Numbered from the stretch's first letter, positions 1 to 9,856 are shown. The stretch: DNA of 64,000 nt from Polyangiaceae bacterium (GCA_013361525.1 JABFXY010000019.1:124001-188000); one strand, 5' to 3'. The notes: generated by a model from the sequence alone, not told the origin. Program-made: numbers and translations.

Positions 1-2955
1 GGATGGATGGCGCCCGAGCAGATTCGATACGCGACGCCACACATCGGACCGGCGACGGATCTCTACGCGCTCGGCTGCATCTTGTTCGCGCTGGTGTCGA
101 ATCGCGAACCCTACGCGGGCTCGAACGAAGAGCTCTTGCAACAACATCGCAACGCGACGATCCCGGATCCCGGCATTCCGCCGGGGGCGCCGAGCGAGAT
201 CGGTCCGTTCATCAAGCGCCTCATGGCGAAGCGCCCCTGGCATCGCTTCGCATACGCCGCGGATGCGCGGCGCGCGTGGCGCGCGTTCAAGCCGGAAGAG
301 TCGGCGACGAGCACGCCCTTGCCGAAGTCGGCTCGGCCGCGGAAAGACATTCGCTCTTCGCGCAACGCGATCCTCGCGGCGGAGGGGTTCGCGCAGGCCG
401 AGGCGGCGCGGCCGCCGCCGGCCGCGGGGTTGCTCGCGCTTCGTCCCAGCCCGTTCGTCGCGCGCGACGAGGAGCGGCAGCGGCTGCTGACGATCAGTCA
501 TCAGGTCGCCGACGCGTTCGCGAACCGCCAGAGCGATCCGGCCGCGCGCCGCGTCGTGCTGATGACCGGCGAAGCCGGCGTCGGAAAGAGCCGCATCGCC
601 GAGTGGCTCTGCGAAGAGGTGCACGAGCGGGGCCTGCTCACGCAGCTGCGCGCGCGCTACCGAAAGATCCCCGCGCCGCTCGACGGCGTCGTCGGCGCCG
701 TCACACAATATTACCGGCTCGAGCGGGCGGAGCGTGACGTCGCCGAGAAGGTCCTGATGAACCTTTGGGGCGTCGATCCCAGCGACGACGACGGAACGAC
801 GTGGGTCGCAGCGACGGCCGAATGGCTGTGCCCGACGACCGCCACCGGCAAGATCGGCCCGAGCGGCAAGCGCTTCGCACTCGACCACCCGGAGCTGCGA
901 TGGCTGGTGATGCGCCGCACGCTCGAGCGCATCGCGAACGACCGGCCGATCCTGCTGTGGATGGACGACATTCACCTCGCGCCGCCCGGTACCTACGAGA
1001 ACATCACGCGCCTCATCAAAGAGAGCGAGCGGCTTTCCGTGCTCGTCGTCGCGACCGTCCGCACCGAGGCGATCGAGGCCGAGCCGCAGAACGCAGAGCG
1101 CCTTCGCATGATGATGGCGACGGTGAACGCCGAGCTCATGCCGGTCACGCCGCTCGACGCCCCGAACACGCACGAGCTGTTGAAAGAGACGTTGCCGCTC
1201 GATGAAGCCGCGGTGACCGAGGCGGCGGCACGCAGCAAGGGCAACCCGCTGTTTGCGCTGCAGCTGCTCCACGCGTGGGCGATGGGCGGCCACCTCGAGA
1301 TGCGCGACGGCCTGTACCATGTGCCTCGCGCATCGCTCGCGACGCGCGCGAGCACCACCGGTGACCTCTGGGAAGAGCGGCTGCAAGCCGTACCGGAAGA
1401 GTTCCGTCGCGCGGCGCTCGCAGCGGCGGCGCTCGGCGGCGACATCCGTCGCGACGTCTTGCGGGCCGAATACGAGCGTCTCGACATCGACGCAGCGCGC
1501 GCGATCGCCGTCCTCAAACGCGCACAGATCCTCCTCGCGTCCGGCACCGAGAAGCTGCGCTGGCCGCACGCCCTCCTCCAAGAGCACCTGCTCACGCAGC
1601 TCTTCTCGCGCCACGACGCCGCACAGATCTTCCACGCCGCGGCGGACGCGCTCAGCCACCATCCGGCCGCGGGCACGCGCCGCATCGTGCGCCACCGCGT
1701 CGTGAACCTCATCCGCGCGAACGCGGTGAACACCGCGGCCGACCTGCTCCATGGCTTCATCGCCGCGAACTGGGGTCGCTCGCGCGAGACGGCCGCGACG
1801 CTCCGCGATCTCGCGCTCCTCGACGGGCGCATCGACGGTCGCGCGGCGGCGGTCCAACACCTCTGGCGCGGCGAAGCGCTTCGCCACGCAGGCCGTCTCG
1901 AGGACGCTCGTCGCGAAGCGGAAGCGGCACGACAAATGTTCCAAGAGCAAGGCGAGCGTCGCAGCGAAGCGACTTGTTTGCGCCTGCTCGGCCACATCGC
2001 GAGCGACCAGGCAGCCCCCGCGCTCGGTCGACGCCTCGTGTCGCGCGGCCTGGCGATCTTCGAAGAGCTCGGCGAGGACCACGGCGCCGCCCAGTGCGAG
2101 GTGACGCTCGGCGAGATCGACTTCTTGATGGGCGATCACGCGCGCGCACGTCAGGTCATCACGAGCGCCGCGTCGCGCTTCGCGCGCGTCGGCGACAGGC
2201 TCGGCTACGCGCAGAGCCTCGTCGTGCAGGTCTTCATCGAGCAAGCCGCGGGCGGGCTACCGTCGACGCGCAACACGATCCTCACCGCGCGCCGCGAGTT
2301 CGAGGCGATCGGCTATCGGCTCGGCATGGCACAGTGCGACCTCACGCTCGCGCACACCGATCACCGCGACGGTCACTGGGATCGTGCACGCGACGTCGCG
2401 CTCTCCGCCCGGCAGAGCTTCCGCGACCTCGCGAACCCGCGCGGCGAAGCCGGCTGCGAGCGCATCCTCGCGATGCTCGCCATCGATCAGGACCAGGTCG
2501 ACCGCGCGGAAGAGCACGCGGTGACCGCGGGTGTTCTGTTCGACAAGCTCGCGGATCCGTGGGGTGTCGTGGAGGTGCGCCTGCTCAAGGCGCAGATCGG
2601 TCTCGCGCGCGGAGATGCCGACGTCGCGCGCGATCAGATCATCGCGTGCGAAGCGGTCGCCCTCGTCGAGTCGGAGCCGAAGCAACACCGACACCTCACG
2701 AAGGCCTGGCTCGCGTACCACGAAGGTCGTTTCCACGAAGCCGCGAAGGAGTTGGATGCCGCCCGCAGCGCCTTCAAAGATCCGATCCGTACCGGGGATC
2801 ACACCTCGATGATGCTCGAACGCTTCGCGGCGATGCGTTGGCCGAAACCCGCGGGGCAGCGCCTCGATGCATGGCGGGCGACGCTCGCCGGCAACGCTCC
2901 CGCGAAACATGCCGGAGCAGGGCGCGCCGATCCCTACTCCAGCTTGCCCAGATGA
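1..2955 (+). CDS. Ser/Thr protein kinase-AAA ATPase-TPR fusion (5' partial)
   Basis: The frame is already open at base 1, so the N-lobe and catalytic loop lie outside the window. The visible part begins at kinase subdomain VIII (GWMAPEQ) and continues through the C-lobe (DLYALGCILF near residue 20). At about residue 150 an AAA_16-type ATPase begins (FVARDEE), with Walker A GEAGVGKS near residue 190 and Walker B ILLWMDD near residue 317. The last 400 residues are helical and TPR-like with repeated Ala/Leu/Arg patterns. This architecture is typical of large myxobacterial cytoplasmic signalling kinases, where the ATPase/TPR part is thought to act as a switch and scaffold. The stop codon overlaps the ATG of the next kinase (ATGA), so the two are probably coupled. 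Kinase activity cannot be judged because HRD and DFG are not in the window. Confidence 0.9.
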   Translation, partial: GWMAPEQIRYATPHIGPATDLYALGCILFALVSNREPYAGSNEELLQQHRNATIPDPGIPPGAPSEIGPFIKRLMAKRPWHRFAYAADARRAWRAFKPEESATSTPLPKSARPRKDIRSSRNAILAAEGFAQAEAARPPPAAGLLALRPSPFVARDEERQRLLTISHQVADAFANRQSDPAARRVVLMTGEAGVGKSRIAEWLCEEVHERGLLTQLRARYRKIPAPLDGVVGAVTQYYRLERAERDVAEKVLMNLWGVDPSDDDGTTWVAATAEWLCPTTATGKIGPSGKRFALDHPELRWLVMRRTLERIANDRPILLWMDDIHLAPPGTYENITRLIKESERLSVLVVATVRTEAIEAEPQNAERLRMMMATVNAELMPVTPLDAPNTHELLKETLPLDEAAVTEAAARSKGNPLFALQLLHAWAMGGHLEMRDGLYHVPRASLATRASTTGDLWEERLQAVPEEFRRAALAAAALGGDIRRDVLRAEYERLDIDAARAIAVLKRAQILLASGTEKLRWPHALLQEHLLTQLFSRHDAAQIFHAAADALSHHPAAGTRRIVRHRVVNLIRANAVNTAADLLHGFIAANWGRSRETAATLRDLALLDGRIDGRAAAVQHLWRGEALRHAGRLEDARREAEAARQMFQEQGERRSEATCLRLLGHIASDQAAPALGRRLVSRGLAIFEELGEDHGAAQCEVTLGEIDFLMGDHARARQVITSAASRFARVGDRLGYAQSLVVQVFIEQAAGGLPSTRNTILTARREFEAIGYRLGMAQCDLTLAHTDHRDGHWDRARDVALSARQSFRDLANPRGEAGCERILAMLAIDQDQVDRAEEHAVTAGVLFDKLADPWGVVEVRLLKAQIGLARGDADVARDQIIACEAVALVESEPKQHRHLTKAWLAYHEGRFHEAAKELDAARSAFKDPIRTGDHTSMMLERFAAMRWPKPAGQRLDAWRATLAGNAPAKHAGAGRADPYSSLPR

Positions 2956-5900
2956 CGACGGCCGAACGGCTAGCAAGCTTCGAAATCATCAAGCGGCTCG
3001 GTGCCGGTGGAATGGCCGAGGTCTTCCTCGCCAAGAAGCTCGGCGCCGAAGGCACCTTCAAGCTGTTGGTGCTCAAACGAATTCACCCGGCGCACTCCCG
3101 ATCGCGGAGGTTCCGGGCCATGTTCGTGGAAGAGGCGCACCTCGCGACGCGCCTCAACCACCCGAACATCGTCCAGGTCTACGAGTTCATCGACCACGGC
3201 GAGGAGGGCCTTCTCCTCGCGATGGAGTACGTCGAGGGCTACGACCTCGGCCGGCTGATGAGCGTCGCGCGGCAGAAGGGCACGCGCATCCCGTCGTGGG
3301 TCGGCGCGTACATCGTCGCGGAGGCGGCGAAAGGCCTGCACTACGCCCACGAGCGCCGCGACGAAGGCGGCTCGCCGCTCGCGATCGTCCACCGCGACGT
3401 CTCGCCGCAAAACATCCTGCTCAGCATCGAAGGCGCGGTGAAGATCGCCGACTTCGGCATCGCCAGCGCGAACCTCTTCCGCGAAGAGCCGGGCACGCTG
3501 AAGGGCAAGTTCGGCTACATGTCGCCGGAGCAGGCGCGCGGCGAGCGCGTCGATCGACGGAGCGACATCTACGGCCTCGGCGTCGTGCTGTACGAGGTGC
3601 TCGCGCTGCGGTCCCCGTACGCGAAGAAGGGCGAGCCGCTCGTCAAGCCGCCCGACGACGAGCTCCTCGACGCGGTGAAAAACGGGCGCTTCGAGCCGCC
3701 GAGCGCGCACGTGACGGAGATCCCGTCGGAGCTCGAATCGATCGTTTTGCGCGCGATGAGCCTCGATCGCGAAGATCGATTCCAGACCGCGCGCGACATG
3801 TCGGGTGCGATCGGCCGCGCCCTCCTCGCCAAGCAAGAGTTCGTCGACGCCTCGAACATCGAGCACGTGCTCACGATGCTGCTCGGCAAGAGCTCGGTCA
3901 TGCCGAGCGCGCCGCCGGCGAGCGAAGCCGCCCAACAGACGCTCGCGGCGATCCCGCAGAAGCGCGCTCCGACGATCGGCGTGAACGGCCTCGACGACGA
4001 CGGTCGCCTCGAGAAGCGGCGCCCACGCGAGGTTCGGCACGTCGCTGTTCTCGCGATGCGTCTCGAGGGCCTCGCCGATCTCGAAGCCGCGGTCGGCGGC
4101 GGGCTCGCGTTCAAGCGCGCATGCGAGAACCTCCGCGCAACGCTCGATCACATCGCCTACAAGCGTGGCGCGCGTTGGATTTGGGACGACGAGGGACGCC
4201 ACGAGCTGCCCGAGCTGACGACCGGGATCGTCGGCCTCCTCGGGAACCCTTCGCGTGCCGCTTTCGATGCAGCGTCGCTCGCGGTCGACGTGCACGAAGC
4301 ACTCGCCGGCGCCTCGGAGGACTTGTTCGCCGGTGCACAAAATCCAGGGCGTACGCCGCTCGGGTGGACCGCTCAACCTTCTCAGCTTCCGAAGCGCGTG
4401 ACGGCCGGCATCGGCATCGTGCGGGGCATCGCCGCGGGCGAGCGCGACGTGCAAGGACACCTCGTCGACCACGTGCTCCAGGAGCCGGTGAGCTACCTCG
4501 CCGATCGGCTCGGCAGGCGCACGCCGCTCGGCCGGACGTGGGTCGCAGGCGGCTTGTACCGGCTCGTACGCCGCGATTTTCGATGGGGTGACGCACCCAC
4601 GCTCGAGCTCGACGACGCCGATATGCGCGGCATCCCGCGGACGATGCGTACCTACGCGTTGCTTCGTCCGCTCACGCGGGAAGAGCGCGCCGTCGAGATG
4701 GCCCTCGCGCCCAACGATCTGGTCGGACGCGACGCCGAAAAAGCCGACCTCCACGCCGCATACCACCGCGCAGTCACGCCGATTTCTCCCGGGCTCGAGG
4801 GTCCCGACCGCACGTCGTCGATGCCACCACTCAGCGGCCTGGGCATCGGCCGCTCGGTCGCCCCGAAAGGCCGGCTCATCTCGCGCGCGATCATCGGCGA
4901 GATGGGCATCGGCAAGACCGCGCTCGTCGCGACGTTCTTGAGCGAGCTGCCGCGCGACACGCGCATCTTGTCGATCGAGTGCTCGCCGGTGAAGAGCGAG
5001 ATCCCGCTCGCGGTGCTCTGCGATCTGTTGCGCGAGGCGACGGGTGTCGGCCTCGATCACTCGCTCGACGAAGCCTCCGCGGTGTTCCGCGGCCTGCTCG
5101 GACAAGTCTCGCTGAAGACCCACTCGACCGAGCGCCTCGTGACGCGGCTCGCCGAGGTCGCGACCGGCAAACAGGTACAAGGCGCCGCTGAGGAAGAAGG
5201 GGGGCATTACCGACGCGACGTGCTCTTGCTCGGTGTGCGGTACCTGCTCGGAGCGCTCGCCCTCGAGCAACCGCTGGTCATCGTCGTCGATGGTCTTTCG
5301 TGGGCGGATCGCGCGAGCCTCGAGCTCGTCCACGAGCTCCTCAAGCGGGACGAGTCGCTCGCGATCCTGGTCGTGCTCGTCACGCGCCCCGACGAGCGGG
5401 TGATGCAGTTCGTCGAGGGCCTCGTGCGCATCGAGCTTCCAGGCCTGTCCGCCGAGGAGCAGGTTCGCCTCGTCGAGGCGCGGCTCGGTGTTCGCGACGG
5501 CGTCGCCGCGGTCTGCGCGGAGCTCCTCCCGCGCGTCGCCGGCAATCCGTTCTTCTTGCTCGAGATGGTCGATGCGCTCCTCGAGCGCGGAACGCTCGAG
5601 ATCGTGGAGCGCGCGGACGGGCGCCACGAGCTGCGTCGCAACGAGCGCGTCGCCGATCGCGCCGAAGCCCTCCCCTCCACGCTCGAGCAGCTCATCGGCG
5701 ACCGCATCCGCGAGCTGCCGTCCGCGGAGCACGACGTCGTCGACTGGCTCGCCGTCGCGGGCGGTCCGCTGCTCGAGGCGGACATCCTCGCGCTCACACG
5801 AACCGAAAACGACGAAGCGATGACCCGCCTCTGTGCGCGTGGTCTGTGCGATCGCAAGCAAGGTGTCGTCGATTTCCGGCATCCGCTCGCGCGTGACGTC

Positions 5901-7592
5901 GCATACCTCGCGCTCGACGCGGGATCGCGGGTCCGCATGCACCGCCTCCTCGGCGAGCACCTCGCGACCACACCGCTCGCACAAGGGCTCTCCGCGGCGA
6001 TCGTCGCGCGGCACCTGGTCCGCGGCGAGGCCGCGACACACGCGGCAGAGCTGTATCTCGAGGCCGCGAGCGCGGCGCGCAACACGAACCAATCGCAGCT
6101 CGCACAGCGCTACTACCTCCGCTCGTTGTCGCTCCTACCCTCGGAGGACCGCCGCCGGCTGAACGCACACGAGGCGCTCGAGGCGATCTACCGCTACCTC
6201 GGGCGGCGTCGCGAACGCCGGCTCCACCTCGCGGCACTGCGCAAGCTCGCGCGTCGCGAGGGCCAAGCGAAGTGGGCCGCCCAGGCCCTCATTCGGACCG
6301 CGCGCCTCGAGCTCGACGAAGGTGTCCTCGCCCGTGGGCTCCCGATTGCGCAGCGCGCCGCCGACATCGCGCGCATGGCGAAGAACGCGCCGCTCGAGGT
6401 CGAAGCGCTGACGGTGCTCTCGGAGATCTTGCGCGATCTCGGTGACACGCAGGGCGCGATCGCTGCGTGCGAGCGCGCGATCGAGGTCTCCGAAGGCCGG
6501 CGCGTGCAGCCTCGCCTGCACGCCGAGGTCCTCCGCGCGAAGGGCGTGCTTCTCCGGTACGTCGGTCGCGTCGAGGAGGCCGTGAAGTATTACGTCGAAG
6601 CGCTCGCCATCTTCAGGGCCGTCGGCGCCCGCAGAAGCGAAGCGCGCGTGATGACGTCGCTGGCCTTCGCGATGTTCGTGCTCGAGCGCTTCGAAGAGGT
6701 CATCCCCATCGGCCTCGAGTCGGTGAAGATCGACCTCAGCATCGGCGGTCGCTTCCAGATCGCAAAGACGCTCTCCAACGTCGGGCAGGCGTTCGCGCGG
6801 CTCGGCGATCTGTCGCGCGGCCTGTCGTTCCTCCGACGCGCGCGCGAGGCGCACGAGCGCTACGCGGACCAAGACTCGCGCGCCGACACGCTGCTGTCGA
6901 CGGCGGGCATCCTCATCGAGGCGGGTGACGTCGACGCGGCACACACGCTCGCGGGTGACGCCGGAGCGCTGGTCGCGGTGACCGGCAGCGTCTACGACCT
7001 CGTGAACGAGCGCATCATCCGAGCGTCGCTTGCGCGGCTCGCAGGGGACGCGCAGACGGCGATCGCCCACGCCCTGGACGCGCGCCAGACCGCCGAAGCC
7101 CAAGGCCTCATGAGCTTCCACATCTACGCAACGGCGGTCGAAGCGGCCGCGCGCGTGGACGCCGGCGAGCACCACACGGGGGTGTTGCTCGCACGCACGG
7201 CCTTCGGCGCCATCGAGACGTGTGGGGGATCCGAGTATGGGCTCGAGGTACGCGCGCTGTGTTGCGAGGCGATCCGCCGGGGGTCGCCGAGCACCGCCGA
7301 CGACGCGTACCAACGCGCAGCAACACATGTGCGCAAGGTCGCGGGTTACATCCGCGATCGCGATCTGAAGCGAAGCTTTTTACGACGTTCCATCGTCGAG
7401 CGAATTCTCGTCGAGGCGGGCATCTCACCGCTCGATCTGCTCGGCGCAACCCCTGCGCCCCCGCCGCCCGCCGAAACCGAAATGCCGGCTCTCTCCACGT
7501 CCCCCGCTGCAACGAGCTCCCCGCCGCCGTCCTACGCCTCTCGATCGAGCGTCCCCCCGAGCGTGGACGGCAATTTCTCGGAGCCTCAATGA
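2952..7592 (+). CDS. Ser/Thr protein kinase with cyclase-like domain, AAA ATPase and TPR tail
   Basis: The protein has 1546 residues. The ATG overlapping the upstream stop gives the expected kinase start. The kinase domain (residues 10-280) has a glycine loop GAGGMAEV, the VLKR lysine, HRDVSPQN near 147, DFG at 167 and GYMSPEQ, so it looks active. Residues 360-590 resemble a class III nucleotide-cyclase fold (VTAGIGIVRG, then HLVDHVL and VSYLADRL), but the metal-binding aspartates are not recognisable, so it is probably non-catalytic. An AAA module follows (LVGRDAE; Walker A GEMGIGKT near 649; Walker B LVIVVDG near 775). From about 1040 to 1480 the protein is TPR-like, ending in a Pro/Ser-rich tail. 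It lies between another kinase and a patatin, all overlapping by 4 bases, so the three probably work together. The cyclase assignment is an inference from pattern only. Confidence 0.92.
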   Translation: MTTAERLASFEIIKRLGAGGMAEVFLAKKLGAEGTFKLLVLKRIHPAHSRSRRFRAMFVEEAHLATRLNHPNIVQVYEFIDHGEEGLLLAMEYVEGYDLGRLMSVARQKGTRIPSWVGAYIVAEAAKGLHYAHERRDEGGSPLAIVHRDVSPQNILLSIEGAVKIADFGIASANLFREEPGTLKGKFGYMSPEQARGERVDRRSDIYGLGVVLYEVLALRSPYAKKGEPLVKPPDDELLDAVKNGRFEPPSAHVTEIPSELESIVLRAMSLDREDRFQTARDMSGAIGRALLAKQEFVDASNIEHVLTMLLGKSSVMPSAPPASEAAQQTLAAIPQKRAPTIGVNGLDDDGRLEKRRPREVRHVAVLAMRLEGLADLEAAVGGGLAFKRACENLRATLDHIAYKRGARWIWDDEGRHELPELTTGIVGLLGNPSRAAFDAASLAVDVHEALAGASEDLFAGAQNPGRTPLGWTAQPSQLPKRVTAGIGIVRGIAAGERDVQGHLVDHVLQEPVSYLADRLGRRTPLGRTWVAGGLYRLVRRDFRWGDAPTLELDDADMRGIPRTMRTYALLRPLTREERAVEMALAPNDLVGRDAEKADLHAAYHRAVTPISPGLEGPDRTSSMPPLSGLGIGRSVAPKGRLISRAIIGEMGIGKTALVATFLSELPRDTRILSIECSPVKSEIPLAVLCDLLREATGVGLDHSLDEASAVFRGLLGQVSLKTHSTERLVTRLAEVATGKQVQGAAEEEGGHYRRDVLLLGVRYLLGALALEQPLVIVVDGLSWADRASLELVHELLKRDESLAILVVLVTRPDERVMQFVEGLVRIELPGLSAEEQVRLVEARLGVRDGVAAVCAELLPRVAGNPFFLLEMVDALLERGTLEIVERADGRHELRRNERVADRAEALPSTLEQLIGDRIRELPSAEHDVVDWLAVAGGPLLEADILALTRTENDEAMTRLCARGLCDRKQGVVDFRHPLARDVAYLALDAGSRVRMHRLLGEHLATTPLAQGLSAAIVARHLVRGEAATHAAELYLEAASAARNTNQSQLAQRYYLRSLSLLPSEDRRRLNAHEALEAIYRYLGRRRERRLHLAALRKLARREGQAKWAAQALIRTARLELDEGVLARGLPIAQRAADIARMAKNAPLEVEALTVLSEILRDLGDTQGAIAACERAIEVSEGRRVQPRLHAEVLRAKGVLLRYVGRVEEAVKYYVEALAIFRAVGARRSEARVMTSLAFAMFVLERFEEVIPIGLESVKIDLSIGGRFQIAKTLSNVGQAFARLGDLSRGLSFLRRAREAHERYADQDSRADTLLSTAGILIEAGDVDAAHTLAGDAGALVAVTGSVYDLVNERIIRASLARLAGDAQTAIAHALDARQTAEAQGLMSFHIYATAVEAAARVDAGEHHTGVLLARTAFGAIETCGGSEYGLEVRALCCEAIRRGSPSTADDAYQRAATHVRKVAGYIRDRDLKRSFLRRSIVERILVEAGISPLDLLGATPAPPPPAETEMPALSTSPAATSSPPPSYASRSSVPPSVDGNFSEPQ

Positions 7593-8785
7593 AGCGCGTC
7601 GCGTTGATCCTCTCCGGCGGCGGCGCGCGCGGCGCGTACGAGGTCGGTGTCCTCGCGTACCTGTTCGATCACTTCGCGCGCGTCCGTCGCAAGACGCCGA
7701 AAATCGATCTCATCTTGGGCACCAGCGTCGGTGCCATCAACGGCTGTTTCCTCGCGTCACACCTCGGTGACCCCGCGCTCGGCACGCGCCGCCTCGCGAA
7801 CCTGTGGTCCGACGTCCACATGGACGAGGTCCTCGGCTTCGGTCTGAGCCAGATGACCGCCGTGCCGAGGCTTTTGATGGGTGGCGGCGATCACGGCGTC
7901 GGCGTCTTCGACGTCGAGCCGATGGCTCGCCTCGTCGAGCGGGAAATTGCCTGGCGGGCCATCGCTCGCGCATTTCGCGAGCGACGCCTCACGGCGCTCA
8001 GCGTGTCGGCGACCGAAATCTCTTCGGGCAAGACCGTCCTCTTCATGCAGACGGCCGCGGGCACGCCGATTCCGCAACATCCGCCGCCGCGCACCGTGAT
8101 TCGTCCGGCGCGTGTCGGTCCGATCCACGCGCTCGCGTCCGCCGCGATCCCCGTCCTCTTCCCGCCGGTTCGCATCGGCCAAAACCTCTACATGGACGGC
8201 GGCATTCGGCAGAACACGCCAATTGCTCCCGCGCTGCGGCTCGGCGCCACCCACGTGTTCGCGATCGGCCTCTCGGCCGACGGCGATCTGCCTGCCCCTT
8301 CGGCCGACAAGCCGCCCAACGTCGCGTTCGTCGTCGGCAAGATCATGAACGCATTCTTGCTCGACCACATCACGAGCGACTTCGAGGTGCTCGACCGCGT
8401 GAACGCGATGATCGATCACGGGACGCGCGCGTACGGCCCCGGTTTCCTCGAGAACCTCAACCGCGCCGCGACCGAAGTGGGATACCCGCCATACCGTCGC
8501 GTCGCGACCTTGACGGTGAAGCCGACGATCGATCTCGGCAAGCTCGCGCAGACCTACGTCCGATCCTCGAAGGTGCGGGCCGGGGCGGCCCTTCGCCGCG
8601 TGCTCACGTTGCTCGACGTCGGCGCGGCCTCCGACGCGGATCTCGCGAGCTACCTCCTCTTCGATGGCGGCTATGCGCGGAGGCTCATCGAGCTCGGCCG
8701 CTCCGACGCCGAGGCGCAGCGCGACGCGATCGGCGCCTTCTTCGAAGACGCCGAGACGGGCGCCGAAGCGACGGCGCCCGCGTAA
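7589..8785 (+). CDS. Patatin-like phospholipase
   Basis: The 398-residue protein begins with the patatin signature. An oxyanion-hole motif SGGGARGAYEVG lies near residues 9-20, the nucleophile elbow GTSVGA (GxSxG) near 47, and the partner aspartate in YMDGGIRQ near 200. Together these define the Ser-Asp dyad of the family, which hydrolyses acyl chains from phospholipids or neutral lipids. No signal peptide is visible, so it is probably cytoplasmic or membrane-associated. The ATG overlaps the stop of the upstream kinase (ATGA), so it is the third gene of a coupled operon and a plausible output or partner of the two kinases. The C-terminal 150 residues are less conserved and were not assigned. 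The enzyme family is clear; the substrate is unknown. Confidence 0.93.
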   Translation: MKRVALILSGGGARGAYEVGVLAYLFDHFARVRRKTPKIDLILGTSVGAINGCFLASHLGDPALGTRRLANLWSDVHMDEVLGFGLSQMTAVPRLLMGGGDHGVGVFDVEPMARLVEREIAWRAIARAFRERRLTALSVSATEISSGKTVLFMQTAAGTPIPQHPPPRTVIRPARVGPIHALASAAIPVLFPPVRIGQNLYMDGGIRQNTPIAPALRLGATHVFAIGLSADGDLPAPSADKPPNVAFVVGKIMNAFLLDHITSDFEVLDRVNAMIDHGTRAYGPGFLENLNRAATEVGYPPYRRVATLTVKPTIDLGKLAQTYVRSSKVRAGAALRRVLTLLDVGAASDADLASYLLFDGGYARRLIELGRSDAEAQRDAIGAFFEDAETGAEATAPA

Positions 8786-8794
8786 CGAATTCGC

Positions 8795-9286
8795 TCAGCC
8801 TCGGTAGGCCTTCTCGAGCGCGGCGATATCGAGCTTCACCATCTTGAGCATCGCGTCGGTGACGCGCTTGGACCGCGCCTGATCGGTGTCGCGCATCATC
8901 TCGTCGAACGCAGCGGGAACGATTTGCCAGCGCAGGCCATAGCGATCGATGAGCCATCCACACGCCTGCGGTTTGCCGCCTCCTTCGACGAGCGCGTTCC
9001 AGTAGCGATCCAGCTCCGCCTGATCGTCGCAGAGCACGACCATCGAAATCGCGTCGTTGAACTCGTGGTGCGGACCCGCGGTGATCGCCTGGAAGCGTTG
9101 TCCGAGGAGCGTGAAGTCCACGACCTTGACGGAGCCGGGCGGTCCGCTCGGCGATTCGCTGAGGAGCGGCGTCACGCGGTCGACGCGCGAGTCGGGGAAA
9201 ATGCTCGCGTAAAACGCGGCGGCCTTGTCGGCGTCCTTTGCGTACCAGAGGTGCGTGAAGATCTTCGTGCGCGTCTTCGTTGCCAT
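8795..9286 (-). CDS. VOC-fold protein, PhnB / 3-demethylubiquinone methyltransferase-like family
   Basis: The protein has 163 residues. The ATG at 9286 is preceded by AAGGAG at good spacing; a longer upstream frame exists but begins with unrelated residues. The sequence has the look of the PhnB/3-dmu-9_3-mt group of glyoxalase-fold proteins: IFTHLWY at the start, AAFYASIFPDSRV, a central QRFQAITAGPHHEFN stretch and a closing CGWLIDRYGLRWQIVP block. Members are small metal-dependent or metal-free VOC proteins whose individual reactions are mostly unknown. It lies 47 bp downstream of a YCII-domain gene on the same strand, a pairing often seen among small accessory enzymes. It converges with the patatin gene with 9 bp between them. 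Confidence 0.85.
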   Translation of the reverse strand: MATKTRTKIFTHLWYAKDADKAAAFYASIFPDSRVDRVTPLLSESPSGPPGSVKVVDFTLLGQRFQAITAGPHHEFNDAISMVVLCDDQAELDRYWNALVEGGGKPQACGWLIDRYGLRWQIVPAAFDEMMRDTDQARSKRVTDAMLKMVKLDIAALEKAYRG

Positions 9287-9333
9287 GAGCTCTCTCCTTC
9301 GATCGTTCGTTGGGGCCGTCGTCGACCAACCGT

Positions 9334-9768
9334 TCACGACCCGTGCCGGCGGCTCACCTCTTCGCGAAGTCGTTCCTCTTGAGCGCGCAACTCCGGCGTG
9401 AATGCCTCACCAAAGTCCTCTGCCTCGAAAACGGGCCGGATTTCGAGCTCCGACTCCTCGCCCGGCATCGGGTCCGGGCAACGGGCGGCCCACTCGAGCG
9501 CCTCCTCCATCGACTTGACCTGCCAAATCCAGAAGCCCGCGACGAGCTGATCGGTCTGCGCGAAAGGTCCGCTGGCGATCGTCTTTTTGCCGCCGCTGAA
9601 GCGCACGCGCTTGCCCTTCGTGCTCGGGTGAAGGCCGTCGCCCGAGACCAGCACCCCCGCCTTTACGAGCTCCTCGTTGTACTTGCCCATGTCGGTGAGC
9701 AGCTGCTCGCTGGGCATCAGACCGGCCTCGGAGTTCTTCGTCGCCTTCACGATCACCATGACTCGCAT
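9334..9768 (-). CDS. YCII/DGPF-domain protein
   Basis: The protein has 144 residues. The ATG at 9768 is preceded by AAGGAG at suitable spacing. The sequence MRVMVIVKATKNSEAG, followed by MGKYNEELVKAGVLVSGDGL and SGPFAQTDQLVAGFWIWQVKS, matches the YCII-related (DGPF) family. These are ferredoxin-like alpha+beta proteins resembling muconolactone isomerase; most have no known substrate. In many bacteria they sit next to ECF sigma factors or VOC proteins, as here where a VOC gene follows 47 bp downstream. The strong ribosome binding site and family match make the call secure; function is unassigned. Confidence 0.88.
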   Translation of the reverse strand: MRVMVIVKATKNSEAGLMPSEQLLTDMGKYNEELVKAGVLVSGDGLHPSTKGKRVRFSGGKKTIASGPFAQTDQLVAGFWIWQVKSMEEALEWAARCPDPMPGEESELEIRPVFEAEDFGEAFTPELRAQEERLREEVSRRHGS

Positions 9769-9856
9769 CGTCCTGCTCCTTGGTTCGAAGGCGGCGCGGT
9801 CCGGACGTTGTTGCCCGTGCCCGGCGCCCTCTCTGACCGGGCAACGAACACCCGAG

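Noticed and set aside
2970-6092. Open frame of 1040 codons on the minus strand opposite the middle kinase
   Set aside because: It is antisense to a gene with clear kinase and ATPase motifs; composition is Arg/Glu-rich as expected from the complement of high-GC codons, and no domain is seen.
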